DNA from: Elusimicrobiota bacterium
Lineage (GTDB): Bacteria > Elusimicrobiota > Elusimicrobia > Elusimicrobiales > UBA9959
DNA length: 5,966 nt
Direction of reading: 5' to 3'
NCBI GenBank assembly: GCA_030637365.1
Contig: DAOWGR010000065.1
Location: 1-5,966, forward strand
Part shown: positions 1-4,820 of the stretch, piece after piece
Layout of the letters: each line of letters opens with the position of its first letter
How positions within the stretch are numbered: position 1 is the stretch's first letter
The notes under the pieces: model-generated
The model's database searches: none
The model's input: the letters and a program-made list of their open reading frames with translations, nothing else
What the model was told of the DNA's origin: nothing
Program-made: the position numbers and the translations under genes

Positions 1-241
1 CAACCTGCAGGTCTCCGCCTATCGCGACATCACCCGCGCCATCCGAGTACATAATCGCAGAGGTGGTCGTGCCGAATACCGCAAAACCCGCCATTTCAAC
101 ATCAGGGTCTGTGATATCGCCGTCCGTACCGAGAACAGTTAAGTCATCCTCAATACCGAACTCAGTCGCTTGCGTGTACGCCGAGTTCACGAAAGCGCAG
201 GCGAATAAGAGCGCCAGCGCTATTTTTATCATTTTATTCAT
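1..241 (-). CDS. Exported surface-type protein, N-terminal part only
   Basis: The reading frame starts with ATG at 241 on the minus strand and stays open to the left edge, giving 80 residues of a longer protein. Residues 1-24 form a signal peptide: MNKMIK, then a hydrophobic stretch IALALLFACAFV, then a likely signal peptidase I site near NSAYTQA. The mature start is acidic and Gly/Asp/Thr-rich (FGIEDDLTVLG, then GAGDVAIGGDLQV). This style is seen in secreted beta-structured surface or fibre proteins, but I do not recognise a named family. A strong Shine-Dalgarno lies just upstream. The G+C content is about 52% (126 of 240 bases counted), well above the neighbouring genes, which could reflect high expression, domain composition or transfer. 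Its upstream neighbour on the same strand (422-1510) is also exported. Existence and export are well supported; function is unknown. Confidence 0.85.
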   Translation of the reverse strand, partial: MNKMIKIALALLFACAFVNSAYTQATEFGIEDDLTVLGTDGDITDPDVEMAGFAVFGTTTSAIMYSDGAGDVAIGGDLQV

Positions 242-242
242 A

Positions 243-250
243 CTTCCTCC
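243..250 (-). promoter_or_regulatory. Strong Shine-Dalgarno for the exported protein at 241
   Basis: On the minus strand the text before the ATG reads AAAAAAGGAGGAAGT. GGAGG (250 to 246) sits 4 bases from the start codon, and this fixes the start at 241. It is the best ribosome binding site in the window; most other genes here have a weak one or none. A possible -10 (TAGTAT or TATAAC, within 266-274) lies further upstream, with no convincing -35. Confidence 0.8.
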
Positions 251-304
251 TTTTTTATTTTGTAAGTTATACTAAATTTTACTTCTTTAAATTCTTTAAG
301 CTTG

Positions 305-379
305 CTTTTTGCCCGCTTTGCGACTATTTTACTCCGTTCGGATTAAACTTTTGCGTCTTTGGCGTTAAATCTTTACTCC
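305..379. repeat. Imperfect direct repeat, two copies of about 31 bp
   Basis: Positions 305-335 and 348-379 resemble each other. On the minus strand both begin GGAGTAAA, then carry a CGCAAAG-like or CGCCAAAG-like core, and end in CAAAAG or CAAAAAG. The period is about 44 bp. The copies lie between the two exported-protein genes on the minus strand, in about 180 bp that otherwise show no coding sequence and no clear terminator. They may be a degenerate dispersed repeat or part of the 5' leader of the gene at 241. Confidence 0.35.
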
Positions 380-393
380 TTGCTTCCGCCGCA

Positions 394-419
394 CTGTCGC
401 GCTGTATCGCTGTCGCGCT
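394..419. repeat. Short direct repeat of a 10-mer, period 16
   Basis: CTGTCGCGCT occurs at 394-403 and again at 410-419, just downstream of the stop codon of the minus-strand gene ending at 422. The G+C-rich repeat stands out against its A+T-rich surroundings. It cannot form a convincing terminator because no T-tract follows on the minus strand. Confidence 0.5.
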
Positions 420-421
420 AT

Positions 422-1510
422 TTATCTTATTATCATCAATTTCCCGGTTTTTGAATTTGATCCGGAAACCACTCTCCAAATATATACCCCGCTGGCGACT
501 TTTTGCCCGCTATCATTTTTCACATCCCAGTTGACTTTATCGGTATCAAACACATTGCTGGCAATATCCATATCCTTCACCAGCCTGCCGTCAATGGTAT
601 AAATTTCAATATTTCCAATATCGGGAACATTTGTGAAAATAATTCCATCAGCCTCGGTTCCCGTTTTGCCCATGCCTATGCCGGCATTGGGGCCGTTGGG
701 ACGGAAAGGAACGGGAAAAGCATGCGCATCCTTAACGCTGTTGTCCAATTGGCCGAATAAAGCGAAAATTCCCGGCGCCCTGAGCGGAACCGAAATTTTC
801 TTTAAATTGATGTCAAAATTCGCTCCAGCCATTTTAACCCACATTTCATATTCTTCGTCAAGCGCCCAGGACTGAATCGTCTCGACTCTGACAGGAGGAT
901 TGGAACCATCCAAAATGCCATCGTTGTCAACATCTTCATAAGACATCGCCAGCAAGCCTTTTTCCGGAAACGAATCCGTCCAATAATCCTGCTCGTCAAA
1001 AACAAACATCTCGGAAATATTCCCCGAATAAAGCCTGCTCCAATCACCCTCATTGATTTTCATCTTGTTATTGGCGTTTATCACCTTGGCCGAATCCGTC
1101 AAAACGGGATTATTAACCGCGTCCTTGTTTATGGTGATGTCAAAAACTCTTCTATTAATTGAATTCGCGGGCAAAAAAAGTTCCACATTGCCCGATTCAA
1201 AAAAAAGCTGAACTGGCAAACCGCCCTGATAAGTGAACCGAGGCGGATTATAAAACCCAACTCTGTTGACATATTCTCCCGCGAGCGAACCGATGCCTTC
1301 CGGCAAATGAATTTGAGATACAGCCCCTTTCGCGGTATAGTTTCCGCCTGACGATAATTGCCCCCCGCTGACCACGCGGGAAAATTCCATTTCATAATCT
1401 CCGCCGGAACTGACAAAACACAAAGCGGAGCTCGCGCCATAAAGCGTAAACGCCGTCCAGACGAGAAAGATAAAAACGATTTTTAGCGGATATAGTTTTG
1501 GCATAATCAT
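422..1510 (-). CDS. Secreted protein with C-terminal FlgD-Ig-like domain
   Basis: A 362-residue exported protein. Residues 1-29 are a signal peptide (basic PKLYPLK, then IVFIFLVWTAFTLY, then a likely cut near GASSA). Residues 33-90 carry SSGGDYEMEF and SSGGNYTAKG segments, a pattern seen at the N-termini of secreted proteins from Elusimicrobiota-type lineages. Residues 193-201 (DVDNDGILD) match the DxDxDGxxD calcium-binding loop. The last 100 residues (AFPVPFRPNGPNAG, GNIEIYTIDGRLVKD, SGQKVASGVYIWRV, ending GKLMIIR) match the FlgD-Ig / secretion-system sorting-like domain that ends many secreted proteins. The frame stays open upstream to an ATG at 1642, but that extension reads through an intrinsic terminator and puts 44 basic residues before the signal peptide. 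I therefore place the start at 1510, with 1504 as the alternative. No Shine-Dalgarno is visible, and a TATACT box lies 9 bases upstream. The specific role is unknown. Confidence 0.85.
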   Translation of the reverse strand: MIMPKLYPLKIVFIFLVWTAFTLYGASSALCFVSSGGDYEMEFSRVVSGGQLSSGGNYTAKGAVSQIHLPEGIGSLAGEYVNRVGFYNPPRFTYQGGLPVQLFFESGNVELFLPANSINRRVFDITINKDAVNNPVLTDSAKVINANNKMKINEGDWSRLYSGNISEMFVFDEQDYWTDSFPEKGLLAMSYEDVDNDGILDGSNPPVRVETIQSWALDEEYEMWVKMAGANFDINLKKISVPLRAPGIFALFGQLDNSVKDAHAFPVPFRPNGPNAGIGMGKTGTEADGIIFTNVPDIGNIEIYTIDGRLVKDMDIASNVFDTDKVNWDVKNDSGQKVASGVYIWRVVSGSNSKTGKLMIIR

Positions 1511-1519
1511 TTCAATGAT

Positions 1520-1525
1520 AGTATA
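1520..1525 (-). promoter_or_regulatory. Putative -10 box, near-leaderless, for the secreted protein
   Basis: On the minus strand TATACT (1525 to 1520) is followed by 9 bases and then ATG at 1510. Transcription starting 6-8 bases after the hexamer would give an mRNA with only about 1-3 bases before the ATG, or about 8 before the alternative ATG at 1504. No good -35 lies at 16-18 bp. The same hexamer occupies an equivalent place before the gene at 4821. This is an inference from spacing and from the absence of a Shine-Dalgarno. Confidence 0.4.
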
Positions 1526-1576
1526 AGCGTTATGCCGGCGCAAATCCCGAAGAAATTGCGAAGAATATAAAAATGT

Positions 1577-1617
1577 AAAATAAAAAAGCAAAAGGCGCCT
1601 GAAAAGGCTCCTTTTGC
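1577..1617 (-). terminator. Intrinsic terminator on the minus strand
   Basis: The 8-bp arms GCAAAAGG (1588-1595) and CCTTTTGC (1610-1617) are complementary. Inside them, after one mismatch, GCCT (1597-1600) pairs with AGGC (1605-1608) around a 4-base loop. On the minus strand the hairpin is followed directly by TTTTTTATTTT (1587 to 1577). The plus strand has no T-tract after the hairpin, so the direction is leftward. No minus-strand gene lies upstream of it, so it ends either a small transcript from 1620-1781 or stray transcription, or it acts as a leader attenuator for the secreted protein gene. Confidence 0.75.
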
Positions 1618-1645
1618 AAAGAACTCGCCTTTTAATTTGCAATGG

Positions 1646-1709
1646 AATAAAAAGTTTGATAAGATTATTTTATTATTTTGGGGGAACAAATTTCCATAAA
1701 CTTTTTATT
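1646..1709. repeat. 12-bp perfect inverted repeat, 40-bp spacer
   Basis: AATAAAAAGTTT (1646-1657) is the exact reverse complement of AAACTTTTTATT (1698-1709). It interleaves with a second inverted repeat (1676-1688 with 1719-1729), so the two stems cannot both form as simple nested hairpins. The region is A+T-rich and non-coding. It may be the remnant of a small palindromic mobile element or a folded RNA. Confidence 0.6.
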
Positions 1710-1747
1710 AAGGCATAGTGTCCCCAAAAGCCCTTGTTTTCCGGGGA
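1676..1747. repeat. Three-arm G/C-tract inverted repeat
   Basis: Three related arms occur. TTTTGGGGGAACA (1676-1688) pairs with TGTCCCCAAAA (1719-1729), apart from two extra bases. The core TCCCCAAAA (1721-1729) can instead pair with TTTTCCGGGGA (1737-1747) around the 7-base loop GCCCTTG, with a 2-base bulge. The middle arm can thus choose between two partners. Words such as GTGTCCCC at the edge of inverted repeats remind me of dispersed palindromes in uncultivated bacterial genomes, but I cannot confirm that here. Confidence 0.5.
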
Positions 1748-1761
1748 ATTTTACCGTTAAA

Positions 1762-1793
1762 CTTGAGAGTAACTTTAGCAAATGCGTCTCAAG
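1762..1793. promoter_or_regulatory. 7-bp inverted repeat before the OmpR-type regulator
   Basis: CTTGAGA (1762-1768) and TCTCAAG (1787-1793) are perfect inverted copies with an 18-base spacer, 25 bp from centre to centre. If transcription of the regulator starts near 1817, the arms lie in its promoter region and could be an operator, for example for autoregulation. If translation starts at 1782, the hairpin would enclose that start codon. The role is an inference. Confidence 0.3.
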
Positions 1794-1803
1794 CTTAATT
1801 GTT

Positions 1804-1809
1804 TAGGAT
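1804..1809 (+). promoter_or_regulatory. Possible -10 box for the receiver cluster
   Basis: TAGGAT lies 8 bases before the ATG at 1818, the same geometry as the TATACT boxes before the starts at 1510 and 4821. It agrees with the -10 consensus at 4 of 6 positions and no clear -35 is seen. The AGGA inside it could instead be a distant, weak Shine-Dalgarno for 1818. Confidence 0.25.
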
Positions 1810-1817
1810 ACGCGCTA

Positions 1818-2537
1818 ATGCAACATACAGACTTGTTTGGTTTTTATATTATAAGTTCTGACGCTGTTTTATGCAGAAAATGGGAAAAAATATTTTTGCG
1901 TGAAGAGTGGACAAACCGGTTTTTTGATAATTTTTCAAAATTTAACGCGGGTTACACGGGTGAAAAAGGATTGGTATTCATAGAAATCGGCTCAAACACG
2001 AACATAAGCCCGGACGAAATAAACCATAATTTCGCGAATAAAAATCTCTCCATAATAACCTTCGCGAACGAAAAAAACATAGACGACCATCTTATCGCGA
2101 CTTATTTGGAATCATGCTGCGACGATTTCATTTTAAAATCGCTCCATGAACGGATTCTTGTGGCAAAAGTAAAAGCTCATCTGCGAAGATTACTGCCTTC
2201 AATGAACTATCTGAAAGCCATTGTTCACACAAAAAACGGCGACATACAAATTGATCGGAATAAAGGGCTTGTGAGATTGAACGCGAAAACAAAAAAAAGC
2301 CAATACCTGGAAAATTTAACTCCTAAAGAATTTGAAATTTTTTCAATTCTTATTTGCCATGAGAATGAAATAGTGCCGAGAAACCTTATGCTTGAATATA
2401 TTTGGAAAGAAAAAGCCGAACAGGTAAATTCGGAAACGGTGGATAAACACATAGAATCGCTTAGGCGGAAACTCGGAGTTTACGGCAAAAAAATAAAAAC
2501 ATTGTATGGTTCGGGATATATTTTTAAAAGCGCTTAA
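1818..2537 (+). CDS. OmpR/PhoB-type regulator with a pseudo-receiver (Asp to Glu)
   Basis: A 239-residue DNA-binding regulator, a normal size for the OmpR family. Residues 5-124 are a diverged receiver. The first strand (FGFYIISSDAVL) lacks the usual acidic pair. At the phospho-acceptor place (LVFIEIG) the Asp is Glu56. The switch Thr81 and Lys107 (DDFILKSL, matching the usual DYLxKPF) are kept. Residues 140-239 are a Trans_reg_C winged helix: LTPKEFEIF (167-175), recognition helix SETVDKHIESLRRKL (205-219), and the wing hairpin LYGSGYIF (229-236). Glu mimics phospho-Asp in some regulators, so this one may be constitutively active or controlled without phosphorylation. An in-frame ATG at 1782 would add 12 residues. 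I prefer 1818 because receivers normally begin a few residues before strand 1. It heads a run of receiver genes, with the next ATG 21 bp after its stop. Its target genes are unknown. Confidence 0.87.
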   Translation: MQHTDLFGFYIISSDAVLCRKWEKIFLREEWTNRFFDNFSKFNAGYTGEKGLVFIEIGSNTNISPDEINHNFANKNLSIITFANEKNIDDHLIATYLESCCDDFILKSLHERILVAKVKAHLRRLLPSMNYLKAIVHTKNGDIQIDRNKGLVRLNAKTKKSQYLENLTPKEFEIFSILICHENEIVPRNLMLEYIWKEKAEQVNSETVDKHIESLRRKLGVYGKKIKTLYGSGYIFKSA

Positions 2538-2547
2538 AAACTTTTTC

Positions 2548-2552
2548 GGGAG
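2548..2552 (+). promoter_or_regulatory. Shine-Dalgarno for the single-domain receiver at 2559
   Basis: GGGAG lies 6 bases before the ATG at 2559, in the short gap after the stop of the upstream regulator. It supports both the start and co-transcription. Confidence 0.65.
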
Positions 2553-2558
2553 AATTAT

Positions 2559-2954
2559 ATGAAAGTTCTTGTGGCTGAAGATGATTCCAATTTTCAAGCA
2601 TTGCTAAAAGAAATTTTAACGGAAGCGGGCCATCAGCCGTTTATTGAAGAAAACGGCTTGCTCGCGTGGAATCGCTTAAATAAAGATGGAGCGGATATCG
2701 CTATTTTAGATGTAAATATGCCAAAGATGACCGGTTTTGAATTGCTAAAAAAAATAAGGACCAGCGAAAAATATAAAAATATTCCGGTAATAATGCTCAC
2801 TATAAGAGGATTCGCCAACGATCAGGTTGAAGGCTATGAGACCGGAGCCGACGACTATTTGACCAAGCCTTTTGACAGCCATATTTTGCTTTCCAGGCTA
2901 AAAGTTCTGGAAAGGCGAATAATAAAACAACGCGCTAAAAAAAAACAAAACTAA
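2559..2954 (+). CDS. Single-domain CheY-like receiver, intact active site
   Basis: A 131-residue stand-alone receiver with every catalytic residue. The acidic pocket is Asp8-Asp9 (VLVAEDDS), the phospho-acceptor is Asp51 (AILDVNMPKMTG), the switch Thr is Thr81 (IMLTIRG), and the conserved Lys is Lys103 (GADDYLTKPF). The sequence ends in a basic tail (ERRIIKQRAKKKQN) with no output domain, so it must act by binding a partner or by passing phosphate in a relay. It follows the pseudo-receiver regulator by 21 bp and has its own Shine-Dalgarno, so the two are very likely co-transcribed. Its active-site block is close, also at the DNA level, to that of the receiver at 3138, which suggests duplication. 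Its partner kinase is not in the window. The fold and active site are sure; the pathway is unknown. Confidence 0.92.
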   Translation: MKVLVAEDDSNFQALLKEILTEAGHQPFIEENGLLAWNRLNKDGADIAILDVNMPKMTGFELLKKIRTSEKYKNIPVIMLTIRGFANDQVEGYETGADDYLTKPFDSHILLSRLKVLERRIIKQRAKKKQN

Positions 2955-3137
2955 ACAAAAAGCGCTCTTTCACGGAAAACGGAAATAATGCAATGACGGG
3001 ACTTGTCCCGATGAAATTTTTCCACCGAAGATTCAGAGAGGAACCCGGCAACCGAAAACCGGAAGCAAAATGCATTTAACGACAATATAAAAAAAGACGG
3101 AACCCTTGCCAAACATTTCCGGCAATTAAAAAACGCC
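2955..3137 (+). other. 183-bp gap between two receiver genes
   Basis: No complete gene is seen. The gap holds a 14-bp palindrome at 2997-3010, a 5-bp stem TTGCC/GGCAA near 3106-3125, and a possible -10 AATATA at 3084-3089 without a -35. The frame of the downstream gene is open from 3015 to 3137 without ATG, GTG or TTG. A 28-codon ORF at 2993-3079 has no family features. The region may be a decayed gene end or a long leader. Confidence 0.4.
2997..3010. repeat. Palindrome CGGGAC-TT-GTCCCG (CUUG-loop hairpin)
   Basis: Six-base arms surround TT. As RNA this is a 5-bp stem capped by CUUG, a known stable tetraloop. Six bases later a run of five T follows (3017-3021), so a weak rightward terminator after the receiver at 2559 is possible, although the spacing is poor. 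It may also be one copy of a dispersed palindrome. Confidence 0.5.
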
Positions 3138-4331
3138 ATGAAGAAAACAAAAACCGATAATATCTCAAAACAAGTGTTTAAAATACTCTCTTGCGATGAT
3201 GAAAGCCAGATAAAAGAGCTTTTATGGACCATCTTAAATGAAGAGGGCCATATTGTGGATTTTGCCAAAAATGGCGAAGAAGTTTTTCAAAGAATTAGAA
3301 AAACCAAATACGATCTTGTGATTTTAGATGTAAACATGCCCCGAATGAACGGATACAAAGTATCGGAAACCATATGCAAAACAATTAAAGATCGCCCTAA
3401 AATCCTTATTTTTACCGGACGAGATCTTGAAGCGGAAAAACTTCAATTCGTGTGTTCCGACGCTGACGCGATACTTCAAAAAGGAGCTTCTTTGGAACGC
3501 ATCTTGGAAACCGTTTATAGCTTGCTTATTGATAAAACCAATTCCGCTTCCGACAAATTGGCGCCGCCGATTTTAAATACGCCCGATTATTCAAAAAAAG
3601 AAGAAAATTCCATTATCCAGAAAAGCACCGACGAATTTCAAGGCACAACTACGCGCAAAAAAACGGACGATTCAACCGATAAAAAAGAAGATACTCTGAA
3701 AATCAAAGCTTCAAGCTGGATTAATCCGGTCAGCAATGAATATTCGCTCAACGAAAAACACCCTAAAAATGAAACCCGAAAACCTATAAACGACGCTGAC
3801 CATGAAGAAGCAAAAACCGCGAATCATATTCAGGATAAGCGCGAAGAACTTCCGCTCGAGAAAAATTCCGGTGAAACTCCAAATAAAGCTCCTAAACTTA
3901 AAAGCCCGGACTCTAAAACCCCATCATCCGAAACTTCATCCCCCACTCCTCCGCCTCCTTCTTTGTCGACACGGCAAAAAAGGGCAAAAAAACTTGAGGA
4001 GGAACAACTCTCACATTCATCCATATTTTTAAGTCCAAAGACTTTCACGGAGGATGATAACCCTGAATCTCAGAATGAATATATGGCTCCGGCCACTCAA
4101 GAAAGCTTGCAATATTGCATAAACCAAATACTAAAAATTGAAAAACTCATTACCCATAAAACAAAAATATCTGAAGAGTTGATACGACAGATGCTTACTG
4201 AAAAACAAAATGCTGAAAAAAATTCTTCCGAATTCAAAAAACTTAAAAGCGAATTAAGAACCATGCGAAATTGGCTTTATATAATTTTCGCGATATCCGC
4301 GTTTGCCGTTCTTAAACCTTTTATCCGATAA
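3138..4331 (+). CDS. Tail-anchored receiver protein with coiled coil
   Basis: A 397-residue protein with an unusual layout. Residues 14-131 are a complete receiver: acidic pair Asp20-Asp21 (ILSCDDES), phospho-acceptor Asp64 (VILDVNMPRMNG), Thr93 (LIFTGRD), Lys115 (AILQKGA). Residues about 133-305 are low-complexity and surely disordered, rich in Lys, Glu, Ser, Thr and Asn, with a proline run (PTPPPPS) near 268-274. Residues about 321-376 have a heptad-like pattern that suggests a coiled coil (LQYCINQILKIEKLI onward). Residues 379-392 (WLYIIFAISAFAVL) are a hydrophobic anchor followed only by KPFIR. The receiver would face the cytoplasm and be tethered to the inner membrane. Receiver, Pro-rich linker and C-terminal module recall polarity proteins such as RomR of Myxococcus by analogy, not by detected homology. 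No Shine-Dalgarno precedes the ATG. The next receiver starts 3 bp after the stop, so the two are probably made together. The function is inferred: a phosphorylation-controlled membrane scaffold. Confidence 0.88.
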   Translation: MKKTKTDNISKQVFKILSCDDESQIKELLWTILNEEGHIVDFAKNGEEVFQRIRKTKYDLVILDVNMPRMNGYKVSETICKTIKDRPKILIFTGRDLEAEKLQFVCSDADAILQKGASLERILETVYSLLIDKTNSASDKLAPPILNTPDYSKKEENSIIQKSTDEFQGTTTRKKTDDSTDKKEDTLKIKASSWINPVSNEYSLNEKHPKNETRKPINDADHEEAKTANHIQDKREELPLEKNSGETPNKAPKLKSPDSKTPSSETSSPTPPPPSLSTRQKRAKKLEEEQLSHSSIFLSPKTFTEDDNPESQNEYMAPATQESLQYCINQILKIEKLITHKTKISEELIRQMLTEKQNAEKNSSEFKKLKSELRTMRNWLYIIFAISAFAVLKPFIR

Positions 4332-4334
4332 AAT

Positions 4335-4724
4335 ATGCCAAACATACTGATCATAGATGACGATTATTCCATAAGAAGCATGTTCCAATATTTATTCCTT
4401 GATGAAGGCTATGAAATCAAACTGGCCGCCAATGGAAAAATCGCCCTGGATTGCCTGTCGGATTTTATGCCGGATTTAATGCTTATTGACATAAATATGC
4501 CCATTATGACGGGGCCTGAATTTATTAAAGCCTTTAATAATTTGGCTCTTGGCCGCCCCGAGCTTAAAAATATTCCATATATAGTACTGACGGGAGAAAA
4601 TATTACTAACGCGGAAAACCATTTTAAATTTCAAAAAAACAACTCCTGTAAATTCTTTCTTCCAAAAAAAACGGAGCATAGTGTTATATTATCCTTGGTA
4701 AAAAAAAATATCCGCGCAACCTAA
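4335..4724 (+). CDS. Single-domain CheY-like receiver
   Basis: A 129-residue stand-alone receiver. It has the acidic residues Asp8-Asp10 (ILIIDDDYS), phospho-acceptor Asp52 (LMLIDINMPIMTG), switch Thr86 (YIVLTGEN) and Lys111 (FFLPKKTE). The Pro that normally follows the Lys is another Lys. The stretch between strand 4 and strand 5 (NITNAENHFKFQKNNSC) is unlike usual receivers, so the partner-binding alpha4-beta5 face may be specialised. No output domain is present. The ATG lies 3 bp after the stop of the membrane-anchored receiver and has no Shine-Dalgarno, which points to translational coupling and a shared pathway, perhaps phosphate exchange or docking with that protein. The 96 bp that follow hold a hairpin and a new promoter-like box, so it is probably the last gene of the receiver operon. 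Confidence 0.9.
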   Translation: MPNILIIDDDYSIRSMFQYLFLDEGYEIKLAANGKIALDCLSDFMPDLMLIDINMPIMTGPEFIKAFNNLALGRPELKNIPYIVLTGENITNAENHFKFQKNNSCKFFLPKKTEHSVILSLVKKNIRAT

Positions 4725-4754
4725 CCGCAAAAAACGCAAAACAAAGCAACCATT

Positions 4755-4777
4755 CAAAAGGTAACAGGCGCCTTTTG
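4755..4777. repeat. Hairpin sharing a 13-bp word with the terminator at 1588
   Basis: CAAAAGG (4755-4761) pairs with CCTTTTG (4771-4777) around TAACAGGCG. The reverse complement of 4765-4777 is CAAAAGGCGCCTG, identical to 1589-1601 inside the minus-strand terminator. Neither strand has a good T-tract here, so termination would be weak. It lies after the receiver cluster and before yjbQ, where a terminator is expected. It may be a copy of a small palindromic repeat family used at gene ends. Confidence 0.5.
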
Positions 4778-4807
4778 GATTGATTCATTCATAACGCCTT
4801 TTATTTG

Positions 4808-4813
4808 TATACT
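4808..4813 (+). promoter_or_regulatory. Putative -10 box giving a leaderless yjbQ mRNA
   Basis: TATACT is followed by 7 bases and then ATG at 4821, so the expected transcription start falls on or next to the start codon. No Shine-Dalgarno lies between. The best -35 at 17-18 bp (TTCATT, 4784-4789) is weak. The same hexamer at a similar distance precedes the start at 1510. Confidence 0.45.
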
Positions 4814-4820
4814 TTCACTC

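Larger units (their letters stand above)
1511..1817. other. Gene-free structured region between divergent genes
   Basis: This 307 bp separates the leftward secreted-protein gene from the rightward regulator cluster. It holds, from left to right, a putative -10 for the left gene, a leftward intrinsic terminator, an A+T-rich block with interleaved inverted repeats (1646-1747), and a 7-bp inverted repeat (1762-1793) in front of the regulator. Open frames here (such as minus 1507-1689) run through the terminator and show no protein family features. I read the region as regulatory or repeat-derived, possibly containing a small RNA. Confidence 0.55.

Noticed and set aside
63..275. Plus-strand ORF of 70 codons
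   Set aside because: It lies opposite the signal-peptide gene at 1-241 and has no family features.
1511..1642. 44-residue N-terminal extension of the secreted protein (ATG at 1642)
   Set aside because: It reads through a clear intrinsic terminator and would put a very basic segment before the signal peptide; the start at 1510 or 1504 fits export far better.
1782..1817. Upstream ATG at 1782 for the OmpR-type regulator
   Set aside because: It adds 12 residues before the first receiver strand, has no Shine-Dalgarno, and lies within the loop of an inverted repeat. It remains possible but is less likely than 1818.
2932..2965. Terminator after the receiver at 2559 (GCGCT and AGCGC arms)
   Set aside because: Only 5 bp of stem around a 24-base A-rich loop, with no proper T-tract.
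2993..3079. 28-codon plus-strand ORF over the CUUG palindrome
   Set aside because: Very short, no Shine-Dalgarno, no recognisable product; most likely chance.
2951..3268. Minus-strand ORF of 105 codons
   Set aside because: It overlaps the start of the intact anchored receiver on the other strand, and its translation resembles no family.
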